A stretch of 61,298 nt of DNA, taken from the NCBI GenBank assembly GCA_947496185.1, contig CANMCD010000019.1, positions 1-61,298 of the forward strand, given 5' to 3'. This DNA comes from an uncultured Tenacibaculum sp. GTDB taxonomy: Bacteria; Bacteroidota; Bacteroidia; Flavobacteriales; Flavobacteriaceae. The notes below the pieces were generated by a model. It saw only the letters and a program-made list of their open reading frames with translations. It was not told the DNA's origin and did no database searches. Below are positions 20,313-28,077 of this stretch, piece after piece (position 1 is the first letter of the stretch; each line of letters begins with the position of its first letter). A program made the position numbers and the translations under genes.

Positions 20313-20320
20313 TAACTTTG
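20313..20320 (+). promoter_or_regulatory. -7 promoter element of metE (TAACTTTG)
   Basis: A perfect TAnnTTTG match upstream of the riboswitch. Transcription from here would give a leader of about 395 nt that includes the whole aptamer. Confidence 0.5.
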
Positions 20321-20359
20321 TTTTTGAATAGTTCTTTAACATACTTCATCAAACGGAAA

Positions 20360-20530
20360 AGGTTTTACTTAAGGTAGATTAATAGGGAATCTGGTGAGAA
20401 TCCAGAGCTGTCGCGCAACTGTAAGTAACACACCAAAGATTTTATCATTTCAATGTCCACTGTTCAAATTATTAAGAATGGGAAGGACGATAAAATTGTT
20501 ATAAGTCAGGAGACCTGCCTATTCCGAATA
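20360..20530 (+). promoter_or_regulatory. Cobalamin riboswitch aptamer
   Basis: Conserved blocks of the B12 aptamer are present in order: GGGAATCTGGTGAGAATCC (from 20385), CTGTCGCGCAACTGTAA (20408-20424), and the 3' B12-box region AGTCAGGAGACCTGCC (20504-20519). The variable part between them forms an extended arm. It lies about 190 nt ahead of metE on the same strand. Cobalamin binding is expected to repress MetE, which is not needed when the B12-dependent enzyme works. Ends are approximate. Confidence 0.92.
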
Positions 20531-20568
20531 GACAATGCTTTCGCGATTTGAAGTTTTCGTTCTTACAG

Positions 20569-20631
20569 ATGATATATCTAAGAAACACTTTTTTCCATAT
20601 ATAGGAGAACTGTGTCTTTTTTGTATATCAT
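20569..20631 (+). terminator. Candidate riboswitch expression platform (terminator-like stem-loop)
   Basis: An outer perfect 8-bp stem (ATGATATA 20569-20576 / TATATCAT 20624-20631) encloses an inner stem pairing AAGAAACAC with GTGTCTT and TTCC with GGA, followed by six T. It sits between the aptamer and metE where an attenuator would be expected. Confidence 0.5.
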
Positions 20632-20668
20632 ATTTTCAAAATTTCTATCACATCCAGCATTACGAAGC

Positions 20669-20690
20669 ATTCTAAAGAGCTTTTTAGAAT
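20669..20690 (+). promoter_or_regulatory. Hairpin just upstream of metE
   Basis: ATTCTAAA (20669-20676) pairs with TTTAGAAT (20683-20690) around a 6-nt loop, about 28 nt before the metE ATG. It could influence ribosome access, or be a second attenuation element. Confidence 0.35.
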
Positions 20691-20718
20691 TATTATTTAA
20701 TTTTTAAAAAGTAAAAAG

Positions 20719-23028
20719 ATGCAAACGCACAATCTTGGCTATCCGCGAATTGGTAGCAAAAGAGAACTCAAAAAAGCCTGCGAGCAATATTGGTCAGGTA
20801 ACATTATTTTAGAAGAACTTCTTGATAGAGGAAGACGTATCTGTAATCTAAATTGGAAAATTCAAAAAGAAGCAGGAATAGACCTTATTCCTTGTAATGA
20901 TTTTTCTTATTATGATCAAGTTTTAGACATGACATTGACGGTGGGTGCTGTTCCTGCTCGTTACCACGAAATTGCTACGCACTCTAACATAGAGAAAGAT
21001 TTGTATTTTGCGATGGCGAGAGGGTATCAAAAAAATGGACTGGATATTACTGCAATGGAAATGACTAAATGGTTTGATACTAACTATCATTACATTGTAC
21101 CAGAATTTCACAAAAATCAACAATTTAAACTTTTTTCTACTAAGATTTTTGATGAATTCGAAGGAGCAAAACAATCTGGTGTAAATGCAAAACCCGTTAT
21201 TTTAGGACTTGTTTCGTATTTGCTTCTTGGAAAAGAAAAGGAGGAAGGGTTTGATAAACTAGATTTGGTAGAAAACCTATTACCTGTTTATTTAGAGATT
21301 TTAACAAAACTAGAGTTGCAAGGTGCAGAATATGTCCAGTTTGATGAGCCATTTCTTGCAATGGATTTGTCTGAAAAAGCAAAGGAAAGCTATCGTTTGG
21401 TTTATAGTGTAATTAGAACAAAATTTCCAAATCTCAAATTTATTCTCACTACTTATTTCGATGGATTAAAAGATAATCTTGCTCTTGCAACTATGTTACC
21501 AGTTGATGTTTTACATGTAGATTTAGTAAGATGTCCAGAACAGTTAAATGAAATTCTTGATATAATTCCTGAAAACTTAGGGTTGTCTATTGGAATTGTT
21601 GATGGAAGAGGAATTTGGAAAAATAATTTTGAAAAATCATTAGGGTTTATAAAAACGGCGGTTGATAAATTGGGCAAAGAAAGGCTTTTTATAGCACCTT
21701 CTTGTTCCTTATTACATGTACCTTGTGATGTAGAGGTTGAAACTGAAATTACCCCTGAAATAAAAAACTGGTTCGCTTTTGCAAAGCAAAAAGTTAATGA
21801 AATTGTTACGTTAAAAGTATTGGCAGAGAAAACGGTTGAAGAAAAATATATAACTGAATACGAAGAAAATAAGTTGGCAATCAAAAGTAGAAACACCTCT
21901 TCGCTGATTCATGATAGAAAGGTAAAGCGCAGAGTTAAAACAATTACAGAAAGTGATGCTAAAAGAAAAAATAGTTTCAATATTCGAAAAGTTGAGCAGC
22001 AAAAATCTTTGAAGTTACCTTTGTTTCCAACAACAACTATTGGTTCGTTTCCACAAACAAAAGAAGTGAGAAGTTGGAGAGCTAAATTTAAAAAAGGTAT
22101 GTTAACAGAAGAGCAATATGATACTTTGTTGAAAGAAGAAACTCAAAAAACGATTAAATGGCAAGAAGAAGTAGGTCTTGATGTATTAGTTCATGGAGAA
22201 TTTGAACGTAATGATATGGTGGAATACTTCGGAGAACAATTGGAAGGGTTTGTTTTTACTAAGAATGGTTGGGTACAAAGTTATGGGAGTCGTTGTGTAA
22301 AACCTCCAATTATTTTTGGAGATGTTTCTCGCCCAAATCCAATGACAGTTTATTGGTCTCAATTTGCGCAATCGTTAACCAAAAAATGGGTAAAAGGAAT
22401 GCTGACTGGGCCAGTGACAATTCTGCAATGGTCTTTTGTGAGAGATGACCAGCCACGTGCTGAAACCTGTGCACAAATAGCTTTGGCAATTCGTGATGAA
22501 GTTATAGACTTAGAAAAATCAGGAATTAAGATTATTCAAATTGATGAACCTGCAATTAGAGAAGGCTTGCCTTTAAGGAAAGTAGATTGGCAAAATTATT
22601 TGCAATGGGCAGTAAAAGCTTTCCGTATTGCTTCATCAGGGGTAAAAGACGAAACACAAATTCATACCCATATGTGTTATTCAGAATTTAACGATGTTAT
22701 TCATAATATAGCAGATATGGATGCTGACGTTATCACCATTGAGTGTTCACGTTCACAAATGGAATTGTTAGATGCTTTTGCTAAATTCAAGTATCCTAAT
22801 CAAATTGGTCCAGGGGTATACGATATTCATTCTCCTAGGGTTCCTTCTAAAGAAGAAATGCTAGTCCTTTTAGATAAAGCTCAAGCAGTTATTCCAGCTG
22901 ATCAATTGTGGGTGAATCCTGACTGTGGATTAAAAACTCGTTATTGGGAAGAAACCGAAAAGGCATTAAAGGCTATGGTAGCCGCTTCAAAAGAAGCTTC
23001 GAAAAGTTGTGTTGGTGAATTAGCTTAA
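20719..23028 (+). CDS. metE: Cobalamin-independent methionine synthase
   Basis: Transfers the methyl group of 5-methyltetrahydropteroyltriglutamate to homocysteine, the last step of methionine synthesis, without B12. The 769-residue length is standard. The N-terminal half starts HNLGYPRIGSKRELKKACEQYW; the catalytic half starts LFPTTTIGSFPQTKEVRSWR. Zinc ligands are in IHTHMCYSEF (His, Cys), ITIECSRS (Glu) and NPDCGLKTRYW (Cys). IIQIDEPAIREGLPLR is the homocysteine-site motif. It is a single gene under the cobalamin riboswitch. Confidence 0.98.
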   Translation: MQTHNLGYPRIGSKRELKKACEQYWSGNIILEELLDRGRRICNLNWKIQKEAGIDLIPCNDFSYYDQVLDMTLTVGAVPARYHEIATHSNIEKDLYFAMARGYQKNGLDITAMEMTKWFDTNYHYIVPEFHKNQQFKLFSTKIFDEFEGAKQSGVNAKPVILGLVSYLLLGKEKEEGFDKLDLVENLLPVYLEILTKLELQGAEYVQFDEPFLAMDLSEKAKESYRLVYSVIRTKFPNLKFILTTYFDGLKDNLALATMLPVDVLHVDLVRCPEQLNEILDIIPENLGLSIGIVDGRGIWKNNFEKSLGFIKTAVDKLGKERLFIAPSCSLLHVPCDVEVETEITPEIKNWFAFAKQKVNEIVTLKVLAEKTVEEKYITEYEENKLAIKSRNTSSLIHDRKVKRRVKTITESDAKRKNSFNIRKVEQQKSLKLPLFPTTTIGSFPQTKEVRSWRAKFKKGMLTEEQYDTLLKEETQKTIKWQEEVGLDVLVHGEFERNDMVEYFGEQLEGFVFTKNGWVQSYGSRCVKPPIIFGDVSRPNPMTVYWSQFAQSLTKKWVKGMLTGPVTILQWSFVRDDQPRAETCAQIALAIRDEVIDLEKSGIKIIQIDEPAIREGLPLRKVDWQNYLQWAVKAFRIASSGVKDETQIHTHMCYSEFNDVIHNIADMDADVITIECSRSQMELLDAFAKFKYPNQIGPGVYDIHSPRVPSKEEMLVLLDKAQAVIPADQLWVNPDCGLKTRYWEETEKALKAMVAASKEASKSCVGELA

Positions 23029-23036
23029 ATACATAG

Positions 23037-23142
23037 TGCCCAAAATGTTTTTTGAATCTGGCGAAAGCATCACTTTTTTTCATTAAGGAATAATTGATGA
23101 GAAAAGTATTTTAGATAAAACATTCAAAAAGCATTTTGGGCA
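23037..23142. repeat. 106-bp imperfect palindrome I
   Basis: Terminal inverted repeats of 21 bp (23037-23057 and 23122-23142) differ at one position; the outer part reads TGCCCAAAATG. Inner segments (ATCACTTTTTTTCATT and GATGAGAAAAGTAT) also pair partly, so the whole element folds into one stem-loop. On the plus strand it is followed by a short T run. Confidence 0.8.
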
Positions 23143-23156
23143 TTACTTTTTGTATT

Positions 23157-23316
23157 GAACTCATCTTGACTTTTTCTATTCCCTAAAAAATAATTGAAAT
23201 TCGCCCATATTTTGTTGCTTTTTTCATTCGTAGCACTGCTATGACTTTCAAAAAGCGCCTCATCTGGTCAAATTTCAACTCATTTTCGGTTAAAAACAAA
23301 AAGTCAAGATGAGTTC
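23157..23316. repeat. 160-bp imperfect palindrome II
   Basis: Perfect 19-bp terminal inverted repeats (23157-23175 and 23298-23316, starting GAACTCATCTTGAC). Inside, TTGAAATT pairs with AATTTCAA, GCTTTTT with AAAAAGC, and GTAGC with GCTAT around the tip. The whole element is a near-continuous hairpin, MITE-like in design though no transposase is near. Confidence 0.8.
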
Positions 23317-23400
23317 ATTGTTTAAAATCAGAATGTCTTCTTTTTTAAGTAAAAGGATTTTTAAGGGGTTTCTTAGGCCGGTTTTAAGCTTTTACTGGAA

Positions 23401-23856
23401 CTAGCTAACTGAAGCAAATTTGTCTGCCACAATAGTTGAAGTATCGTAATTTGCAAATTTTTTCAGATAGTTTTCTATAGAGGTCCCAAAGCTATCTTTA
23501 AAACTAATTTTACCTCCTGATCGAAGAAACTTTTTTACATTACCTGCACCACTTAAGTGGGCTGCAGCAAGAATTCCTGACTCTGTAATATAAATACCGT
23601 TTATTTTTTTTCCTACACTCCATTTAATATCTCTACGTAAAATCCATTTGTTGACTTGACAAAGAGCCTTAAATGTTTTTTCTTGTAATTCAGGGTTTTT
23701 AAGGAAATATTTAGTGTTGTATATTTTAAATCTTTTCAAAGTATTAATACCAAATTGATACTTACCTAGATATCCTAACTTATTAATGATTCCATATTTT
23801 CCTTGGGACTCTTTAAAAGCAAGTGCTTCTTTAAACCCAATAAAGTCCTTTTCCAA
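23401..23856 (-). CDS. Lysozyme-like protein, start codon lost or frameshifted
   Basis: The C-terminal domain (FKEALAFKESQGKYGIINKLG, then GKYQFGINTL, RRDIKWSVGKKINGIYITESGILAAAHLSGAG) has the Glu-Ser and GxYQFG pattern of lysozyme/transglycosylase folds that cut peptidoglycan. The only standard start in frame is a TTG at 23856. The frame, however, stays open for 51 more codons, to 24009, and encodes a signal-peptide-like segment (IRYFLYIITIGFLLLSSF) without ATG, GTG or TTG. An ATG at 24014 lies one frame off and reads ATG AGG TAA. A 1-nt deletion or 2-nt insertion right after the start would explain this. It may be a recent pseudogene or a sequencing error. It neighbours mltG. Confidence 0.72.
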   Translation of the reverse strand: MEKDFIGFKEALAFKESQGKYGIINKLGYLGKYQFGINTLKRFKIYNTKYFLKNPELQEKTFKALCQVNKWILRRDIKWSVGKKINGIYITESGILAAAHLSGAGNVKKFLRSGGKISFKDSFGTSIENYLKKFANYDTSTIVADKFASVS

Positions 23857-24029
23857 AAAAGGAAAATTAAAATTTTTATAAGTACCATTGTGAACACTAA
23901 CAATGGGAATAATTGCGTTAGACTTATTTTTAACAGAAGGGGAAGGTTCTCTAAAGCTACTTAATAAAAGAAATCCTATGGTTATTATATAAAAATATCT
24001 GATAGTTACCTCATTTCTGTTTGGCGCCG

Positions 24030-24037
24030 CAAATATA
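24030..24037 (-). promoter_or_regulatory. -7 promoter element of the lysozyme-like gene
   Basis: Minus strand TATATTTG followed by CGGC. It lies 15 nt upstream of the out-of-frame ATG at 24014, supporting that ATG as the original start of the gene. Confidence 0.55.
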
Positions 24038-24110
24038 TGATAAATATTTTGATTTTCATGAAGTGTTCGTTTAAAAAAGATGTTAATCTTTTTTGTATGC
24101 CTTTAATTTT

Positions 24111-25139
24111 TTACCTGCGAATCCCTTTTTGATCAATCCATTGTTGGTATTTATTAGCATTTTTACGGTGTTGTCTCAAAGAATTAGCAAACTCATGATA
24201 ACCAATGTTTGTAACACTAGCACACATATAATAGTAATTGTGCTTTTTGTAATTTAAAACAGCATCCAATGCAGAAATATCTGGCATAGCGATTAAAGAT
24301 GGTGGCAATCCCGTATTTTTATATGTATTGTATGGAGATTTGATCTCTAAATCTTTATTCAATACCCTCTTTACAATAAAATCCGAGCCCTTTATTTCTC
24401 TAATACAATATATAATCGTAGGGTCAGCTTGCAGAGGCCAATTACTTCGTAAACGATTAAGATATAAACCAGCGACAACAGGGCGTTCATTTTTTTTAGC
24501 TGTTTCTTTTTGAACAATAGAGGCTAATGTTGAAATTTCTTGCTTTGTAAGGTTAAGTTTTTTAGCTTTTTCTGTTCTCGTTGTATTCCAAAACTTATGA
24601 TATTCTTTAAGCATTTTATCTCTGAACTTTTCAGCAGAGGTGTTCCAATAAAATTCATAGCTATTTGGGATATACATCCCTAAAGCAGATTTTTTGGTAA
24701 AATTATTCTTAGCTAAAAAAGTAGTGTCTAGCATTTTTTTGAGTAATGAAACTGAATCAGCCTCAATCTGTTGGGAAATCCTACCAGCTAATTTTTCTAG
24801 GGTGTCTTGATTGTTAAATGATAATTTAATAGGAGACTGATTCCCAATTCTTAATAAATTGACAAGGTCATTTAAACTCATGTCTTTTTTGATAAGATAT
24901 TTCCCTCCTTTGGGCTTGGTAAAGTTTTTCTTTTTTGCTACCCAATAAAAACTATGATTGTCTTTTAGGAAGTTTTGGAGTTTATTTTCGAGGCTGTCCA
25001 ATGAATCATTAGAACTAATAAATATAGCGCCAGATTTGATTACGGCTTTACCAAATATTTTTTGATAATAATGATACCCAAATAGTATGCCTATAAAAAC
25101 AACACCAAAGAAACCAATGTATATTATTTTTTTATTCAT
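24111..25139 (-). CDS. mltG: Endolytic murein transglycosylase
   Basis: MltG cleaves nascent glycan strands at the inner membrane and sets their length. An N-terminal membrane anchor spans about residues 5-24 (IIYIGFFGVVFIGILFGYHY). The YceG domain follows, with the catalytic Glu in LASIVQKETAKKNERPVVAGLYLNRL (about residue 212) and the signature LQADPTIIYCI. The C-terminus has the usual SPYNTYKNTGLPPSLIAMPD. ATG at 25139 is preferred over the TTG just before it. It overlaps the acetyltransferase stop by 8 nt and is third in the dapF operon. Confidence 0.95.
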   Translation of the reverse strand: MNKKIIYIGFFGVVFIGILFGYHYYQKIFGKAVIKSGAIFISSNDSLDSLENKLQNFLKDNHSFYWVAKKKNFTKPKGGKYLIKKDMSLNDLVNLLRIGNQSPIKLSFNNQDTLEKLAGRISQQIEADSVSLLKKMLDTTFLAKNNFTKKSALGMYIPNSYEFYWNTSAEKFRDKMLKEYHKFWNTTRTEKAKKLNLTKQEISTLASIVQKETAKKNERPVVAGLYLNRLRSNWPLQADPTIIYCIREIKGSDFIVKRVLNKDLEIKSPYNTYKNTGLPPSLIAMPDISALDAVLNYKKHNYYYMCASVTNIGYHEFANSLRQHRKNANKYQQWIDQKGIRR

Positions 25140-25656
25140 CAATTAACTGAAATAAAATTTCATCTTTATATTTTCCTTGACTAAAAATCCAGTCCTTTTT
25201 GATACCAACTTTTGTAAAATGCTTTCTTTGAAACAAAGTTAAGCTATTTATGTTATCAGAAGTAATGTTGGCGTATAATTGATGTAGTTGTAAATGTGAG
25301 AAACAATACTGAACCAAAAGATCTAAAGTTTCGGATGCATATCCGTTATTTTGAAAGGCAGGTTGAATAAGTATGCCAATACCAGCTCTTTTGTGCTGTG
25401 GGTTGAAGTCAAATAAATCTATAAGCCCTATAGAGCTCCCTTTTTCTTTCAATTCAATGACCAAACGCAATTGTTTAGCTTCATAAATATCTAAATGTGC
25501 ATTATTTAAGTATTGTTTTAATATGAATTTTGAAAAAGGAGCTTGCGTATGACTTACTTCCCAAAAAGATTCATCATTTTCAATATGATAAAGAAAAGGT
25601 AAATCTTCAGGTTCAAGAGCGCGAAGGGTGATATGTTTTCCGTGGAGGGTTTTCAT
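25132..25656 (-). CDS. GNAT family N-acetyltransferase (RimJ/RimL type)
   Basis: A 174-residue acetyltransferase using acetyl-CoA. It starts LHGKHITLRALEPEDLPFLYHIE, typical of the Acetyltransf_3 group. The acetyl-CoA loop is the variant HKRAGIGILIQPAFQNNGYASETL, and the C-terminus has LYANITSDNINSLTLFQRKHF, the usual N-S-x-x-L motif. The substrate is unknown; RimJ/RimL relatives act on protein N-termini or small amines. Its ATG overlaps the dapF stop by one base, so it is translationally coupled, and it overlaps mltG at its end. Confidence 0.92.
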   Translation of the reverse strand: MKTLHGKHITLRALEPEDLPFLYHIENDESFWEVSHTQAPFSKFILKQYLNNAHLDIYEAKQLRLVIELKEKGSSIGLIDLFDFNPQHKRAGIGILIQPAFQNNGYASETLDLLVQYCFSHLQLHQLYANITSDNINSLTLFQRKHFTKVGIKKDWIFSQGKYKDEILFQLIDE

Positions 25657-26432
25657 TAAACGGTAATTTCTCCTTTGAAGACAAATTTAGCAGAACCTGT
25701 TAAAAAAACATTAGTATAAACGCCATTTTTTTCAGAAAAAGAAACAGAAAGTTTTCCTCCCATTACTGGAAGTGAAATATTGTTACTGTCTGTTTTCTTA
25801 GTTTTATGCATGGCGATTGCTACTGCGGTTACTCCAGTTCCACAGGCTAGTGTTTCATTTTCTACACCACGTTCATAGGTTCTTACTTTAAATGTAGCGC
25901 TGTCTACTTGTTCAACAAAATTAACATTACTTCCTTCTGTACCGTAAATTTCGTTTCGTATTCTTTTTCCTTCGTTATAAATATCAAAAGTTGCTAGATT
26001 TTGAACAAGTTGTACATGATGTGGTGATCCTGTATCGGTAAAAACATGATTTTCTTCTACAGAGATATTTTCTACATCAATCATTTGAAGGGATACAATG
26101 TTTTCATTAATAGAAGCATGGTGTAATCCATCAATAGCTATAAAAGTGGTATTCTTTTCAAATAATGCTAATTTATGTGCAAAAGCAACAATACACCTTC
26201 CTCCATTGCCACACATAGTACTTTCTTTTCCGTCAGCATTAAAATATACCATTTTAAAATCGACATTTTCATCATTTTCTAGTAAAATGAGTCCGTCAGC
26301 ACCAACACCAAAATTTCTATCACATAAATATGAAATAATGTCACTATTATTTTTTGGAAAGGTTTTTGCTCTATTATCGACAACTACAAAGTCGTTTCCA
26401 GTCCCTTGATATTTATAAAATTTTATTATCAT
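25656..26432 (-). CDS. dapF: Diaminopimelate epimerase
   Basis: Converts LL-diaminopimelate to the meso form for lysine and peptidoglycan synthesis. The typical start is MIIKFYKYQGTGNDFVVVDN. The two catalytic cysteines are in STMCGNGGRCIVAF and ETLACGTGVTAV; GVGADGLILLEN is also conserved. I take ATG 26432 rather than the upstream ATG at 26456 because the extra eight residues are not family-like and a -7 promoter element (26439-26446) sits inside them. First gene of dapF-GNAT-mltG. Confidence 0.95.
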   Translation of the reverse strand: MIIKFYKYQGTGNDFVVVDNRAKTFPKNNSDIISYLCDRNFGVGADGLILLENDENVDFKMVYFNADGKESTMCGNGGRCIVAFAHKLALFEKNTTFIAIDGLHHASINENIVSLQMIDVENISVEENHVFTDTGSPHHVQLVQNLATFDIYNEGKRIRNEIYGTEGSNVNFVEQVDSATFKVRTYERGVENETLACGTGVTAVAIAMHKTKKTDSNNISLPVMGGKLSVSFSEKNGVYTNVFLTGSAKFVFKGEITV

Positions 26433-26438
26433 AGGGGG

Positions 26439-26446
26439 CAAAGATA
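26439..26446 (-). promoter_or_regulatory. -7 promoter element of the dapF operon (TATCTTTG)
   Basis: Minus strand TATCTTTG ends 6 nt before the ATG at 26432, implying a leaderless or near-leaderless mRNA. It decides between the two candidate dapF starts. Confidence 0.5.
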
Positions 26447-26470
26447 CATATTTCATGTAGTTTTATTGAG

Positions 26471-26531
26471 CGTTAAACGATGTTTAAAATCGTTAAAAGG
26501 ACGTTAAACAGATTTTTTTAAAATGTTAAAA
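26471..26531. promoter_or_regulatory. Direct repeats CGTTAAA in the dapF-htrA gap
   Basis: CGTTAAA occurs at 26471, 26491 and 26502, with a related TGTTAAA at 26524, all on the plus strand just upstream of the htrA -7 element. They could be operator sites for htrA or dapF. Confidence 0.4.
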
Positions 26532-26534
26532 GTG

Positions 26535-26542
26535 TATATTTG
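26535..26542 (+). promoter_or_regulatory. -7 promoter element of htrA (TATATTTG)
   Basis: A perfect TAnnTTTG match, 23 nt before the htrA ATG. Confidence 0.55.
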
Positions 26543-26565
26543 AGTAATTAAATTTTTGTAAGCAT

Positions 26566-27936
26566 ATGAAAAAAATTTTTGGAATTTTAGGTGTAGCATG
26601 CATAGGGGGAGCAATGTCACTAGTAGGCTACAAAATATTGGAAGAGCCTAAGGTTGTAGTACAAGAAACAAGTCCTACTGCTACCACATTTAGAACTAGT
26701 TATACCAATCCAATTATTAATAGTTCTTCAGCACCTACTGATTTTACAGAGGCTGCAGAGAAAACTTTAAATGCTGTGGTGCATGTTAAAAATACAGCAA
26801 TAAAGACGCAGCAAGATCCTTATAGTTTTCTTTTTGGAGGAAATAAAACAAGGCAGTACGAACAAGTGGGTACTGGTAGTGGGGTAATTATTTCTCCTGA
26901 TGGATATATAGTTACGAATAACCACGTGATCGATGGTGCAACCGAAATAGAAGTGACGCTAAATAATAGGAAAAAATATATAGCAAATTTGATAGGGAAG
27001 GATAAAGAAAGGGATATTGCTTTGTTGAAAATTCAAGCAGAAAATGAGTTGCCTAACATACCCTTTGGTAATTCAAATAATGTTAAAGTGGGTGAATGGG
27101 TATTGGCTGTTGGAAATCCTTACAACTTAACATCGACAGTTACAGCTGGAATTGTAAGTGCCAAAGGAAGAGATTTGGAAGGAAATAGGAGCATCGATTC
27201 TTTCATTCAAACAGATGCAGCAGTTAATCCAGGAAATAGTGGAGGAGCTTTGGTAAATACACGCGGAGAACTTATTGGTATTAATACAGCTATTTCATCG
27301 CGAACAGGCTCGTTTATCGGTTACTCTTTTGCTGTACCTTCAAATATAGCTAAAAAAATAGTGGACGACTTACTAGAATTTGGTCATGTACAAGAAGCTA
27401 TATTAGGGATTCAAGTAGATGGGCAAGATTCACAAATTGAAGGAGTTAAGGTTGGAGGTGTTGATAAGGACAGTGATGCGCTAAAAGCAGGACTTGAAGA
27501 AGGTGATATTATTACGAAAATCAATGATAATAAAATTACTAAATTTTCAGATTTAAAAGGACAGTTAACAGCGAAAAGACCCGGTGAATATGTAAATATT
27601 GAGGTTAACAGAGATGGGAAGTTGTTACATAAAAAAGTAAAGCTAAGTAAAAGAGATGTTTTTGACTCAAGAGTATTTGGTGTAAGACTTAAAGATCTAA
27701 CGAATAAAGAGAAAAAGAAATACAAAATTAATGGAGGGGCCAAAATAGTTGTTAACAGTAACAGAGCTTTATTGTATTATCAAGTTGGTGAGGGGTATAT
27801 CATTACTAAAATAAATGGGAAAGAAGTAACTAGCGCAAGTGAAGCTGCTTCTATATTAGATAGTAGTAATGCTGACGGAAGAATGTATATAGAAATGTTA
27901 AATCCTGATGGCGAAATAGAGCGTTATAGATTCTAA
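26566..27936 (+). CDS. htrA: Periplasmic serine protease, HtrA/DegP family
   Basis: A 456-residue envelope quality-control protease. An N-terminal hydrophobic segment (residues 3-22) acts as signal or anchor. The trypsin-like domain has the triad His120 (VTNNHV), Asp150 (ERDIALLKI) and Ser225 (NPGNSGGAL). Two PDZ domains follow, about residues 275-360 (AILGIQVDGQD...GVDKDSDALKAGLEEGDIITKIN) and 370-456. It degrades or refolds misfolded exported proteins. It is divergent from dapF, with three CGTTAAA repeats in the gap, and ends in a strong terminator. Confidence 0.95.
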   Translation: MKKIFGILGVACIGGAMSLVGYKILEEPKVVVQETSPTATTFRTSYTNPIINSSSAPTDFTEAAEKTLNAVVHVKNTAIKTQQDPYSFLFGGNKTRQYEQVGTGSGVIISPDGYIVTNNHVIDGATEIEVTLNNRKKYIANLIGKDKERDIALLKIQAENELPNIPFGNSNNVKVGEWVLAVGNPYNLTSTVTAGIVSAKGRDLEGNRSIDSFIQTDAAVNPGNSGGALVNTRGELIGINTAISSRTGSFIGYSFAVPSNIAKKIVDDLLEFGHVQEAILGIQVDGQDSQIEGVKVGGVDKDSDALKAGLEEGDIITKINDNKITKFSDLKGQLTAKRPGEYVNIEVNRDGKLLHKKVKLSKRDVFDSRVFGVRLKDLTNKEKKKYKINGGAKIVVNSNRALLYYQVGEGYIITKINGKEVTSASEAASILDSSNADGRMYIEMLNPDGEIERYRF

Positions 27937-27966
27937 GATCCATCTAAACTTATAGTAATACATACG

Positions 27967-28004
27967 AAAAATCTCGTCAATAAAATTGATGAGATTTTTC
28001 TTTT
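27967..28004 (+). terminator. Terminator of htrA
   Basis: An AAAAATCTC.TCAA / TTGA.GAGATTTTT stem with a 4-nt loop, followed by a C/T-rich run, 30 nt after the htrA stop. Confidence 0.88.
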
Positions 28005-28035
28005 ATAAAAAAGTTACGAAATCGTTTGAAATATT

Positions 28036-28043
28036 TATTTTTG
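28036..28043 (+). promoter_or_regulatory. -7 promoter element of the GAPDH gene (TATTTTTG)
   Basis: TATTTTTG followed by CACC, 34 nt upstream of the ATG. Confidence 0.5.
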
Positions 28044-28077
28044 CACCGAACTTTATACATATAGCTAACACACAACT

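Larger units (their letters stand above)
23029..23400. other. Gene-free stretch with two tandem long palindromes
   Basis: The 372 bp after metE hold no gene but two adjacent long inverted-repeat structures, listed separately. Either could terminate metE transcription. Confidence 0.7.

Noticed and set aside
21453-21896. 147-residue open frame antisense to metE
   Set aside because: Fully inside metE and low-complexity in composition; no promoter or family features.
23157-23316. Integron attC site
   Set aside because: No integrase or gene cassettes nearby, and the ends lack the expected core-site sequence; a MITE-like or regulatory palindrome fits better.
26433-26456. Upstream ATG for dapF adding eight residues
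   Set aside because: A -7 promoter element lies inside the added segment and the shorter start fits the family.
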